A DNA stretch of 64,000 bases from Pseudomonas sp. BSw22131 (GTDB taxonomy: Bacteria > Pseudomonadota > Gammaproteobacteria > Pseudomonadales > Pseudomonadaceae), in the NCBI RefSeq assembly GCF_026810445.1, contig NZ_CP113949.1:4092001-4156000 (forward strand), read 5' to 3'. A model generated the notes under the pieces. It was not told the DNA's origin. It did no database searches and was given only the letters and a program-made list of their open reading frames with translations. Shown here piece by piece: positions 27,534 through 35,575 of the stretch. Made by a program: the position numbers and the translations under genes. Numbering within the stretch: the first letter of the stretch is position 1; every line of letters starts with the position of its first letter.

Positions 27534-28234
27534 CAGCCGAGGGTCTCTTTAAGGAAGGGGATGGTCAATTTGCGCTGGGCCTGTAACGAGGCCTGATCGA
27601 GCTGTTCGAGCAAGTCGAACAATGCACTCATGCTGCGGGTGCCGCGGGTGAGGATGAAGTGCCCGACCTCATCGGTCAGGTGCAGGCCGCGACGCGAAGC
27701 ACGCAGTTGCAGGGCGCGGAGTTTTTCCTCATCCGAAAGCAAGCGCATCTGGAACACCAGCGCCATGGTCAGACGGGACTTTAAATCGGCGAGCTTCACC
27801 GGCAGTTCACGGGGTGAGCATGAAGCAGCAATCAGCAACCGCCGGCCGCTGTCGCGCAGGCGGTTGAACAGGTGAAACAAGGCTTCTTCCCATTCAGGCT
27901 TGCCGACGATGGCCTGAATATCATCCAGACACACCAGCTCGTATTGTTCCAGATGGTCGAACAGCTCGATGCCCTCATCAATCACTTCAGCCAGCGGGAG
28001 ATAGACCGCAGGCTCACCCAGTTGCTCGAAACGCAAGCAAGCGGCCTGCAACAAATGAGTGCGCCCTACCCCATGCTTGCCCCAGAGGTAAATGAGGCTT
28101 TCAGTCCAGCCGGCGTCGGCTTCGCACAGCCGCTCGACATAGCCGAGTGCTGCGGCATTGGCGCCTGGATAGTAATTGACGAAGGTGGCGTCATCACGCA
28201 GACGCACACTCAGGGGCAGCTGAATAGGTTTCAT
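27530..28234 (-). CDS. hda: DnaA regulatory inactivator Hda
   Basis: A 234-residue DnaA-homologous AAA+ protein: FVNYYPGANAAALGYVERLC, Walker A in YLWGKHGVGRTHLLQA, Walker B in LVCLDDIQAI, and sensor 2-like helices. The N-terminal QLPLSVRL holds the clamp-binding motif. Hda with the DNA-loaded sliding clamp stimulates ATP hydrolysis by DnaA. The start is ATG 28234. It overlaps the sirtuin gene; a perM-like gene lies upstream. Confidence 0.93.
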   Translation of the reverse strand: MKPIQLPLSVRLRDDATFVNYYPGANAAALGYVERLCEADAGWTESLIYLWGKHGVGRTHLLQAACLRFEQLGEPAVYLPLAEVIDEGIELFDHLEQYELVCLDDIQAIVGKPEWEEALFHLFNRLRDSGRRLLIAASCSPRELPVKLADLKSRLTMALVFQMRLLSDEEKLRALQLRASRRGLHLTDEVGHFILTRGTRSMSALFDLLEQLDQASLQAQRKLTIPFLKETLGW

Positions 28235-28396
28235 GCTGGCTGAACGGCTAGTGAAGAGCCGCCAAGGGGCCTCTATGTAAAGTGCGCAAAGTTTATACCG
28301 GTGAGCCGGGCCGCACAATGCAGCAGACCCCCTGCAAAATCAAAGGCTTGCGCAGGCTCCCCGGCGGGCCTCGGTTTGCGGGTCAAAACACAGCCA

Positions 28397-28433
28397 TAAA
28401 AAAGGCGTCTGGCGCTTCAAACGCCAGACGCCC
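28397..28433 (-). terminator. Rho-independent terminator of the perM-like gene
   Basis: GGCGTCTGGCG and CGCCAGACGCC form an 11-bp stem around TTTGAAG, followed on the minus strand by TTTTTTATGG. It lies 18 bp after the stop at 28450. Confidence 0.9.
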
Positions 28434-28449
28434 TTCACTTTTTAAGCGT

Positions 28450-29523
28450 TTACAACTTCAGGTCTTCCGAGCCGCCGTAAATGTCCGAGTCCTTATAAAG
28501 GTCATGCACGTGACGCACGAGAACCATGATCACCGCAGCCACCGGAAGCGCCAACAGAATGCCGGTGAACCCGAACAACTCGCCGCCCGCCAGGATGGCG
28601 AAAATCACCGCCACCGGGTGCAGCCCGATGCGATCACCCACCAGCAACGGCGTCAGGACCATGCCTTCCAGCGCCTGACCCACCATGAACACCGCGACAA
28701 TGCCCAACATCGGATACAGGTCGCCGCCGAACTGGAAGAAACCGGCGATGATCGCCGCCCCGATGCCGATCACAAACCCCATGTACGGCACGATCGCCGC
28801 GAGACCCGCAATTACGCCGATCAACAGCCCCAACTCCAGGCCCACCAGCATCAGGCCAGCAGCGTAAATCACACCCAGCGCCACCATCACCAGCAGCTGC
28901 CCACGAATGAAAGCGCCCAGAACCTCATGGCATTCACCTGCCAGCGCGACGATTTTGCCCTCGCGGTGACGCGGCAGCAGACTGCGAAGCTTGGCCATCA
29001 TCACGTCCCAGTCGCGCAGCAAGTAGAAGCACACCACCGGAATCAGCACCAGGTTGGTCAACCAGCCAATCAACGCCAGCGTCGAAGTGGTGGCTTGCGC
29101 GAGGACGATGCCGACGATGTCGCCCGTCTGACCCATGTGCTCCGAGATCGCCGCCTTGACCTTGTCAAACTTCCAGAACCCGTCCGCCAGCCCCAGCTTT
29201 GCTTGCGTCAACGGCATTGCCGTGTGTTGCAACCAGTCGAGAATCTGCGGCGCCAGTTCGTATAAGCGGTACAACTGCTTGGCGAGCATGGGCACCAGCA
29301 CCAGCAGCAAACCCAGCAGAATCAGGGTGAACACCAAAAACACCGACACCACGCTCACACTGCGCGACAACCCGAGTTTCTCGAGACGATCCGCCAGCGG
29401 ATCCCCCATGTATGCCAACAGCAGCGCCACTAGAAACGGCGTCAGGATCGAGTGGAGCAAAAATACGAACAGGCACAGCAGGACAATCCCACCGATCCAG
29501 AACCAACGACGCGTATCAGTCAT
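28450..29523 (-). CDS. AI-2E/PerM-family permease
   Basis: A 357-residue membrane protein with about eight hydrophobic segments. The family's N-terminal SILTPFLVALLLAYMGDPLADRLEKLG and the later VPYMGFVIGIGAAIIAGFF, FMVGQALEGMVLTPLLVG and DRIGLHPVAVI are present. The family includes the E. coli TqsA and PerM proteins; transport roles are often unproven. Start ATG 29523 follows AGAGG; an in-frame ATG at 29541 also exists. Next to hda, as in other pseudomonads. Confidence 0.87.
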   Translation of the reverse strand: MTDTRRWFWIGGIVLLCLFVFLLHSILTPFLVALLLAYMGDPLADRLEKLGLSRSVSVVSVFLVFTLILLGLLLVLVPMLAKQLYRLYELAPQILDWLQHTAMPLTQAKLGLADGFWKFDKVKAAISEHMGQTGDIVGIVLAQATTSTLALIGWLTNLVLIPVVCFYLLRDWDVMMAKLRSLLPRHREGKIVALAGECHEVLGAFIRGQLLVMVALGVIYAAGLMLVGLELGLLIGVIAGLAAIVPYMGFVIGIGAAIIAGFFQFGGDLYPMLGIVAVFMVGQALEGMVLTPLLVGDRIGLHPVAVIFAILAGGELFGFTGILLALPVAAVIMVLVRHVHDLYKDSDIYGGSEDLKL

Positions 29524-29594
29524 TACCGCCTCTACCGCCACTCATACCGTGGCCCAAAATGAATGCCTTTTTTACAACGTCGTTATGAACGCCG

Positions 29595-30668
29595 CTACCA
29601 GCGAAAGTGCAACTGCGGCGTTGAAACCGGTTGAACAGTTGGAGCAGCGCCCGGAACCGGCGGTTGATCGCCCGCGACCGGTTCCGCTGGAACCGGGTCG
29701 GCAGGCACTTCCTGCAACTTGGCCAGCGACAACTGGGAACGCACCTGATCAGGACTCCCGGACACGTCGAACACCACACGGTCGCCGCTGGCGGAATTCA
29801 AACGTCCACCAAATGGCTCCAGCAATCGTGTCAGTTGCGCATAATGCTCAAGGGTCATGCCCTGAACCTCAATCGCCATGCCTGACGATGCGCCGGGCTT
29901 GACTACAAACCTTGGCGCGAGCCGCTGGCTTACGCCCAAGAGAACAGCATCGGCCAAGGTCTCGGAACTGGTGCCCGTAGCCGTACCCTGTTCGCGTTGA
30001 TCGCCCAGCCACAAGTGCCACTTACCTTGCCACTGACCGCCGTTTTCGACCGCGTGCACCGCCAGAATCGCGTCGGAACCGTAGCGCTCGGAGGCCTCTT
30101 TCAACGGTCCTACGTCATTGCTTTCCAGCGCTTTGGCGTTGCCCATGCCTTGTTCGCCAAGGTCCGCCAACGGCAGCCGCAGCGGCAAGCCCCGGTGTTG
30201 CGCAGCACGTCGCAGAGGGTCGGCGGAAGATTGACCATCACCCACCAGATTGGAGCCGTCGGTGGTGTCGTTCAACCACCAGGCGAGGATCACCGGGCGG
30301 TTACTGCCCCACAGCGACAAACCTGCGGCGCGCAGCGTGCGGTCGGTGCTCGATGGATCGAAGTCCACCAACAATGACTCTGGCGGGCCTGCCTCATAAC
30401 CGTACTGGCTGATGATTTTTTGCGGATCGGTGCGAACCGCCGCCAACCCGGAACCTTGCGCGGCCTTGGCATCGCCCGTAAGACGGATGACCAGGGTTTC
30501 GAGCGCGGCTTGAGTGGCGCGGGCTTTCTCGTCAGGAGATTGCCCGCTCACTGGCTCGCGGACCTGATAGAGATTGCTCACCGTTTCGGCAAAGCCGGGC
30601 AAGCTGAATACAGAAAGGCAGCCTGCGAACAGAAAGCGGGTCAGACGCATGGAAGGGGGTAGACGCAT
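29595..30668 (-). CDS. DUF2066-domain exported protein
   Basis: A 357-residue protein with a signal peptide (LTRFLFAGCLSVFSLPGFAE) and the DUF2066 layout: VSNLYQVREPVSGQSPDE, ALETLVIRLTGD, YGYEAGPPESLLVDF and RPVILAWWLNDTTDG. The C-terminus is Pro/Val-rich, ending QLHFRW. Function unknown; conserved beside purM in pseudomonads. ATG 30668 follows GGGA; ATG 30650 is a shorter option. Confidence 0.85.
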   Translation of the reverse strand: MRLPPSMRLTRFLFAGCLSVFSLPGFAETVSNLYQVREPVSGQSPDEKARATQAALETLVIRLTGDAKAAQGSGLAAVRTDPQKIISQYGYEAGPPESLLVDFDPSSTDRTLRAAGLSLWGSNRPVILAWWLNDTTDGSNLVGDGQSSADPLRRAAQHRGLPLRLPLADLGEQGMGNAKALESNDVGPLKEASERYGSDAILAVHAVENGGQWQGKWHLWLGDQREQGTATGTSSETLADAVLLGVSQRLAPRFVVKPGASSGMAIEVQGMTLEHYAQLTRLLEPFGGRLNSASGDRVVFDVSGSPDQVRSQLSLAKLQEVPADPVPAEPVAGDQPPVPGAAPTVQPVSTPQLHFRW

Positions 30669-30976
30669 GAAAAATTCCCGAAGGGCAAACAGCCGCATAA
30701 ACAGCCGCGTAAAAATGAATGGCGAGATTCAGACCGCACCGGAGCGTGAATCACTCCCGCTGGCGACAAAGTTACACCTTATATAGCTGTCGACGAACGG
30801 GCCAGCCTCGTGAATGGCGGTTATTTTTTCTTCATCATGCCCTGCCTGTCGGCCCAAGGATGGCCGCTGCGGCCCAAGCCTGATAAAATCGCGCGCCTTC
30901 GCAGACCGGCTGTGACAACGGCCACGAGCCGTACCCACTTCGGTCGTTCCCCGAATCCCCCCTAAAGGCCTGGATC
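30669..30976. promoter_or_regulatory. Divergent promoter region of DUF2066 and purM genes
   Basis: A 308-bp gap with no credible ORF. TAAAAT at 30884-30889 is a possible -10 for purM. No clear -35, operator or hairpin was seen. Confidence 0.35.
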
Positions 30977-32035
30977 ATGAGCAAGCAACCCTCCCTGAGC
31001 TACAAAGACGCCGGTGTAGACATCGACGCCGGTGAAGCATTGGTCGAACGCATCAAGAGCGTTGCCAAGCGCACCAAGCGCCCGGAAGTGATGGGCGGCC
31101 TTGGGGGCTTCGGCGCGCTCTGCGAGATTCCGGCCGGTTACAAACAGCCGGTGCTGGTATCCGGTACTGACGGCGTTGGCACCAAGCTGCGCCTTGCACT
31201 GAACCTCAACAAACACGACACCATCGGCATCGACCTGGTCGCCATGTGCGTCAACGATCTGGTGGTATGCGGCGCCGAGCCGCTGTTCTTCCTCGACTAC
31301 TACGCCACCGGCAAGCTGAATGTCGACACGGCCGCCCAGGTTGTAACCGGCATCGGCGCAGGCTGCGAACTGGCAGGCTGCTCGCTGGTTGGCGGCGAAA
31401 CCGCTGAAATGCCTGGCATGTACGAAGGCGAAGATTACGACCTGGCAGGTTTCTGCGTCGGCGTCGTTGAAAAAGCCGAGATCATCGACGGCTCCAAAGT
31501 CATGGCTGGCGATGCGCTCATCGCCCTCCCGTCTTCCGGCCCGCACTCCAACGGCTACTCGCTGATTCGCAAAATCATCGAAGTGGCAGGCGCCGACATC
31601 GAAAACATCCAGCTCGACGGCAAACCGCTGACCGAACTGCTGATGGCCCCGACCCGCATCTACGTCAAGCAACTGCTCAAGCTGATCAAGGACACCGGCG
31701 CCGTCAAGGCGATGGCCCATATCACCGGCGGCGGTCTGCTGGACAACATTCCGCGTGTATTGCCAGAAGGCGCTCAGGCAGTGGTCGACGTGGCCAGCTG
31801 GACCCGTCCTGCTGTGTTCGACTGGCTGCAGGCCCAAGGCAACGTCGACGAACACGAGATGCACCGCGTGCTCAACTGCGGCGTCGGCATGGTCATCTGC
31901 GTAGCCCAGGAACACGTTGAAGTGGCCCTCCAGTCGCTGCGTGACGCGGGCGAGCAGCCTTGGGTCATCGGCCAGATCGGCACTGCCGCGGCAGGCGCTG
32001 CGCAAGTAGAGCTGAAAAACATCAAGGCTCATTGA
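30977..32035 (+). CDS. purM: Phosphoribosylformylglycinamidine cyclo-ligase
   Basis: A 352-residue AIR synthetase: [76 protein letters not shown] and [15 protein letters not shown]. It makes aminoimidazole ribonucleotide, the fifth step of purine synthesis. Length is usual. It overlaps purN in TGATG, so the two form an operon. Confidence 0.97.
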   Translation: MSKQPSLSYKDAGVDIDAGEALVERIKSVAKRTKRPEVMGGLGGFGALCEIPAGYKQPVLVSGTDGVGTKLRLALNLNKHDTIGIDLVAMCVNDLVVCGAEPLFFLDYYATGKLNVDTAAQVVTGIGAGCELAGCSLVGGETAEMPGMYEGEDYDLAGFCVGVVEKAEIIDGSKVMAGDALIALPSSGPHSNGYSLIRKIIEVAGADIENIQLDGKPLTELLMAPTRIYVKQLLKLIKDTGAVKAMAHITGGGLLDNIPRVLPEGAQAVVDVASWTRPAVFDWLQAQGNVDEHEMHRVLNCGVGMVICVAQEHVEVALQSLRDAGEQPWVIGQIGTAAAGAAQVELKNIKAH

Positions 32036-32700
32036 TGCCTGAGCCGATGCACGACACCTGTAATGTCGTGGTGCTGTTATCCGGCACCGGCGGCAACCTG
32101 CAAGCGATGATCGACAGCTTTCAGAGTGCCGCCAGCCCTGCCCGCATCCGTGCAGTGATCTCCAACCGCGCTGATGCCTACGGGCTTGAGCGCGCACGCA
32201 ACGCGGGGATCGACACCCGAGTGCTGGATCACACGGCGTACGAAGGTCGCGAGGCCTTCGACGCAGCGTTGATCGACCAGATCGACGCGTTCAAACCTGA
32301 ACTGGTTGTCCTTGCCGGCTTCATGCGGATCCTCAGCGCGAACTTCGTTCGCCACTATCAGGGTCGCCTGCTGAACATCCACCCTTCACTGCTTCCGCTG
32401 TATAAAGGCTTGCACACGCATCAACGCGTGCTGGAGGCCGGCGATGCAGAGCACGGCTGCAGCGTGCACTTTGTCACCGAGGAACTCGACGGTGGGCCTC
32501 TGGTCGTACAGGCTATTGTTTGTGTACAGTCGAGCGACTCGCCCGGCACCTTGGCGCAACGGGTTCATGCCCTGGAACACCGGATTTATCCACTGGCCGT
32601 ACGCTGGTTCGCAGAAGGCCGGTTGAGTCTTGGCGAACAAGGTGCATTATTGGACGGTCAGCTGTTAGGGCCTAACGGCCACTTGATTCCGGCTATTTAA
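32035..32700 (+). CDS. purN: Phosphoribosylglycinamide formyltransferase
   Basis: A 221-residue GART: VVVLLSGTGGNLQAMIDS, VISNRADAYGLERAR, VLAGFMRILSANFV, catalytic Asn/His in LLNIHPSLLPLYKGLHTH and SVHFVTEELDGGPLVVQA. It moves the formyl group of 10-formyl-THF onto GAR. The usual GTGSN motif reads GTGGN here. ATG 32035 overlaps the purM stop; MHDTCNV at 32047 is an alternative start. Confidence 0.96.
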   Translation: MPEPMHDTCNVVVLLSGTGGNLQAMIDSFQSAASPARIRAVISNRADAYGLERARNAGIDTRVLDHTAYEGREAFDAALIDQIDAFKPELVVLAGFMRILSANFVRHYQGRLLNIHPSLLPLYKGLHTHQRVLEAGDAEHGCSVHFVTEELDGGPLVVQAIVCVQSSDSPGTLAQRVHALEHRIYPLAVRWFAEGRLSLGEQGALLDGQLLGPNGHLIPAI

Positions 32701-32718
32701 CTTAAAACGGGAGATATT

Positions 32719-33435
32719 ATGCGTCGCGCTTTGCTCTTCGCTTTCGCTCTGCTCGCACTTCCTGCGGTCAACGCGGCAGACCTTCAACCCTTCTCCGCCA
32801 GCTACACCGCCGACTGGAAACAGCTGCCGATGAGTGGCGGCAGCGCCTCGCGTAGCCTCGAAAAGAATGCCAACGGCACCTGGAGCCTGAGCTTCAAGGC
32901 ATCGATGATGATTGCCAGCCTCACCGAAGTCAGCACCATTAAGGTCGACAAGGACACGCTGATGCCACAGACCTACCACTTCGAACGTGGCGGCTTGGGC
33001 AAAAGCAAAACGGTTGATCTGGTGTTCGACTGGCCCACCAAGTTCATCACCGGGACGGATCGTGGCGATGCGGTGAAAATCCCGCTCAACACCGGCGTTC
33101 TCGACAAGTCCACCTACCAGCTCGCGCTGCAGCATGACGTGGCTGCCGGCAAGAAGAGCATGAGTTATCAGGTAGTCGATGGTGACGAGGTTGATACCTA
33201 CGACTTCCGCGTGCTGGGTCCGGAAAAGGTCGAGACCAAAGTCGGCTCGGTCGATGCCATCAAGGTCGAGCGCGTGCGTGATCCAACGCAGAACAAACGC
33301 ATCACAGTGATGTGGTTCGCCAAAGACTGGGATTACCTGCTGGTTCGCCTGCAACAGGTCGAAACCGACGGCAAGGAATACAACATCATGCTGCAAGACG
33401 GCAACGTCAACGGCAAAACGGTCAAGGGCAGCTGA
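32719..33435 (+). CDS. DUF3108-domain exported protein
   Basis: A 238-residue protein with a signal peptide (RRALLFAFALLALPAVNA) and the DUF3108 beta-rich domain: FSASYTADWKQLPMSGGSASR, YHFERGGLGKSKTVDLVFDW, MSYQVVDGDEVDTYDFRVLG and MWFAKDWDYLLVRL. It probably sits in the periplasm; function unknown. It begins 19 bp after purN behind GGGAGA, so it may share the purMN transcript, which ends at the terminator after it. Confidence 0.88.
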   Translation: MRRALLFAFALLALPAVNAADLQPFSASYTADWKQLPMSGGSASRSLEKNANGTWSLSFKASMMIASLTEVSTIKVDKDTLMPQTYHFERGGLGKSKTVDLVFDWPTKFITGTDRGDAVKIPLNTGVLDKSTYQLALQHDVAAGKKSMSYQVVDGDEVDTYDFRVLGPEKVETKVGSVDAIKVERVRDPTQNKRITVMWFAKDWDYLLVRLQQVETDGKEYNIMLQDGNVNGKTVKGS

Positions 33436-33462
33436 TTCAGACTCGCCTTTTAGCCGTACAAG

Positions 33463-33487
33463 AACCCCGCCAATGGCGGGGTTTTTT
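33463..33487 (+). terminator. Rho-independent terminator of the purMN-DUF3108 operon
   Basis: AACCCCGCCAATGGCGGGGT followed by TTTTT, 28 bp after the stop. Confidence 0.9.
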
Positions 33488-33723
33488 ATGGGCAAATGCC
33501 GGGCGTCATGTTCCCGAAAGCAACATGAAACTTTCTTCATTGCCCTCAACTGAGTGTGACAAAACGCCGCACACCCTTCAAATGTAAGCCTTTCAGCGAC
33601 TCTTGCATTCTGAGCAATTAACCTTTACCAAAACCGACCGTTTACTTAGGAAGCTACCAAATTCTATAAAAGAGTCCTGCGACGCCCTGCCGCAGATTTC
33701 AAAGAGATTCAGGAGTTTTCAAT

Positions 33724-33906
33724 ATGACGGTAACTGTGAGTGAACGCGACGACGCCCATATCTCCCATGAAACCATTGCAGATAGCATTCAGATCTGGGA
33801 CGTACGCCAACAAGACCAGCTGGTAGGGATGTTCCACCACGAATCGGACGCACAGCGTTACGCAGCAGAGCTGGAAGAGCAGGAAAAGAAACGTCTATCT
33901 GTATAA
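33724..33906 (+). CDS. Conserved small hypothetical protein
   Basis: A 60-residue protein from MTVTVSERDD, with ADSIQIWDVRQQDQLVGMFH and a charged C-terminal helix (YAAELEEQEKKRL). CAGGAG lies 9 nt before the ATG, and a terminator follows the stop by 27 bp, so it is a well-bounded single gene. No known domain; no membrane segment. Confidence 0.75.
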   Translation: MTVTVSERDDAHISHETIADSIQIWDVRQQDQLVGMFHHESDAQRYAAELEEQEKKRLSV

Positions 33907-33932
33907 AACACTTTTGCGAATTGCTGCCAAAA

Positions 33933-33960
33933 CAAAACCCGCCTCGGCGGGTTTTGTTTT
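33933..33960 (+). terminator. Rho-independent terminator
   Basis: AAAACCCGCC-TC-GGCGGGTTTTGTTTT, 27 bp after the small gene. The A-rich left side may let it also work for the convergent DUF2058 gene. Confidence 0.85.
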
Positions 33961-33973
33961 ATGGCAACGTTCA

Positions 33974-34012
33974 GCTTCTGCCCGGAGGGCGTGGGAGCTT
34001 GGCCTCCGGCCA
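33974..34012. repeat. REP fragment related to the RAYT-flanking element
   Basis: CTTCTGCCCGGAGGGCGTGG is nearly the same as the end of the REP at 41097 (CTTCTGCCCGAAGGGCGTGG), but the downstream part differs. It lies between convergent genes. Confidence 0.55.
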
Positions 34013-34043
34013 GAATCCCTATCCCATCAGCCTGCAACTGCAC

Positions 34044-34586
34044 TCACCACATCAAATCATCAGGGATCTTGTAAGCCGCGTACGGATCATCGCCATCGAC
34101 CTCTTCCGTAGGCTCACTGAGCATGACGATGCGCCGTGGGTCGCGCTCCTGAATCTTCAGCGCAGCCTCGCGCGGGATGACCTCATATCCGCCACCGTGA
34201 TGCACGATCGCCAGCGAGCCATTGCTCAACTTGCTGCGCATCAGCGGGTTGACCGACAGGCGCTTGACCTTCTTGTCATCAACGAAGTTGTAGTAATCCT
34301 CAGTGGTCAGCTTCGGCAACCGCGTGGCCTCGATCAATTGCTTGACCTGCGCGGTACGGGCCTTGAGCTCAGCCTTTTCCTGCTGCTGGCGGTTAAGCTC
34401 CTGATCGCGTTTAGCCTTTTCTGCCATCGCTTCCTGCGCCGCACGCTTTTGAGTGTCGTCCGCCACCGCCTGGCCTTTATGGACCAGGCGTTGCTCCTTC
34501 TGTTTGCTCTTGGAGACCTGTTTGGCCTGCTTTTCGTTGACCAGACCTGCCTTGAGCAACTGGTCGCGAAGTGAAATACCCGCCAT
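34044..34586 (-). CDS. DUF2058-domain protein (YaiL-like)
   Basis: A 180-residue basic, coiled-coil-rich protein: SLRDQLLKAGLVNEKQAK, then a Lys/Arg/Glu/Gln helix (residues about 20-85), TEDYYNFVDDKKVKRLSVNP and LSNGSLAIVHHGGGYEVIP. This is the DUF2058/YaiL layout. It is probably a nucleic acid- or ribosome-associated nucleoprotein, by homology only. It begins 26 bp after mazG and may be cotranscribed. Confidence 0.87.
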   Translation of the reverse strand: MAGISLRDQLLKAGLVNEKQAKQVSKSKQKEQRLVHKGQAVADDTQKRAAQEAMAEKAKRDQELNRQQQEKAELKARTAQVKQLIEATRLPKLTTEDYYNFVDDKKVKRLSVNPLMRSKLSNGSLAIVHHGGGYEVIPREAALKIQERDPRRIVMLSEPTEEVDGDDPYAAYKIPDDLMW

Positions 34587-34612
34587 CTTTTCTCTCTCTC
34601 TTTAGCAACCAC

Positions 34613-35446
34613 TCAGCCGCAACTGGGCGTGTTCTTTTCCTGACGTTTGGCTTCGCCCCAGAGCGCGTCCATTTCTTCGAGGGTGCAATCTTCTATGGGA
34701 CGCCGGGTGTCGCGCAATGCCTGTTCGATGAAACGGAAGCGACGCTCGAATTTGCCGTTCGCTGCGCGTAAAGCGTTTTCGGGGTCGACTTTCAAATGAC
34801 GCGCAAGATTGACCACTACAAACAGCAGGTCGCCGACTTCTTCGGCAATCCCTTCGCGGTCGTTATCGGCCATCGCCTCAAGTACCTCGTCCAGCTCCTC
34901 GCGAACCTTGTCCACCACGGGCAACGCGTCCGGCCAGTCGAAACCAACCTGCGCGGCGCGCTTCTGCAATTTGGCCGCGCGCGACAAGGCGGGTAATACC
35001 GCTGGCACATCATCGAGTAGCGACAGCTGTTCAGGCGCATGAGCCTTGGCTGCACGCTCCTCTGCCTTGATCTCTTCCCAGCGTTGCTTGACCTGGTCTT
35101 CGCTCAGACGCGGGGTTTCCAGCGGCGCGTACAAATCGCCCGTGGGGAATACATGGGGGTGGCGACGAATCAATTTGCGGGTGATGCCATCGACCACGCC
35201 ATCAAACTCAAAACGCCCTTCCTCGCGTGCCAACTGGCTGTAATACACCACTTGAAACAGCAGATCGCCCAACTCGCCGCGCAAGTCATCAAAATCGCCG
35301 CGCTCGATAGCGTCGGCTACTTCGTAGGCCTCTTCCAAGGTGTGAGGAACGATGGTCGCGTAGTTCTGCTTCACGTCCCACGGGCAACCGAATTCCGGGT
35401 CGCGCAAGCGGGCCATGAGATGCAGCAGGTCTAGTAGTGTGTACAT
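34613..35446 (-). CDS. mazG: Nucleoside triphosphate pyrophosphohydrolase
   Basis: A 277-residue MazG with two all-alpha NTP-PPase domains: LHLMARLRDPEFGCPWDVKQ, TLEEAYEVADAIERGDFDDL with GELGDLLFQVVYYSQLA, then VREELDEVLEAMADND and EEVGDLLFVVVNLARHL. It removes pyrophosphate from canonical and damaged NTPs, and in E. coli lowers ppGpp, which fits its place beside relA. ATG 35446 follows GAAGG; the upstream frame reads into the repeat tract and is dropped. Confidence 0.94.
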   Translation of the reverse strand: MYTLLDLLHLMARLRDPEFGCPWDVKQNYATIVPHTLEEAYEVADAIERGDFDDLRGELGDLLFQVVYYSQLAREEGRFEFDGVVDGITRKLIRRHPHVFPTGDLYAPLETPRLSEDQVKQRWEEIKAEERAAKAHAPEQLSLLDDVPAVLPALSRAAKLQKRAAQVGFDWPDALPVVDKVREELDEVLEAMADNDREGIAEEVGDLLFVVVNLARHLKVDPENALRAANGKFERRFRFIEQALRDTRRPIEDCTLEEMDALWGEAKRQEKNTPSCG

Positions 35447-35463
35447 GGGGTTACCTTCGGTCA

Positions 35464-35573
35464 CAGCTTTGAGCTTTGAGCTTTGAGCTTTGAGCTGCAA
35501 GCCTCAAGCCTCAAGCTAAAAAGCAACGGCTATCTCCTGGCTTGTAGCTTGTAGCTTAAAGCTTGTAGCTACG
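35464..35573. repeat. Short heptamer-repeat tract between relA and mazG
   Basis: Left part: AGCTTTG repeated four times in series (from 35465). Middle: CTCAAGC repeats and AAGCTAAAAAGC. Right part: CTTGTAG/CTTGTAGCTTAAAG repeats to 35572. The units on the two sides are partly inverted copies, so the RNA could fold into a long imperfect hairpin. It fills the whole gap between the relA stop and the mazG start. Confidence 0.8.
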
Positions 35574-35575
35574 CC

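Noticed and set aside
30962..32197. 411-codon minus-strand open frame
   Set aside because: Antisense to purM, a well-defined enzyme of normal length.
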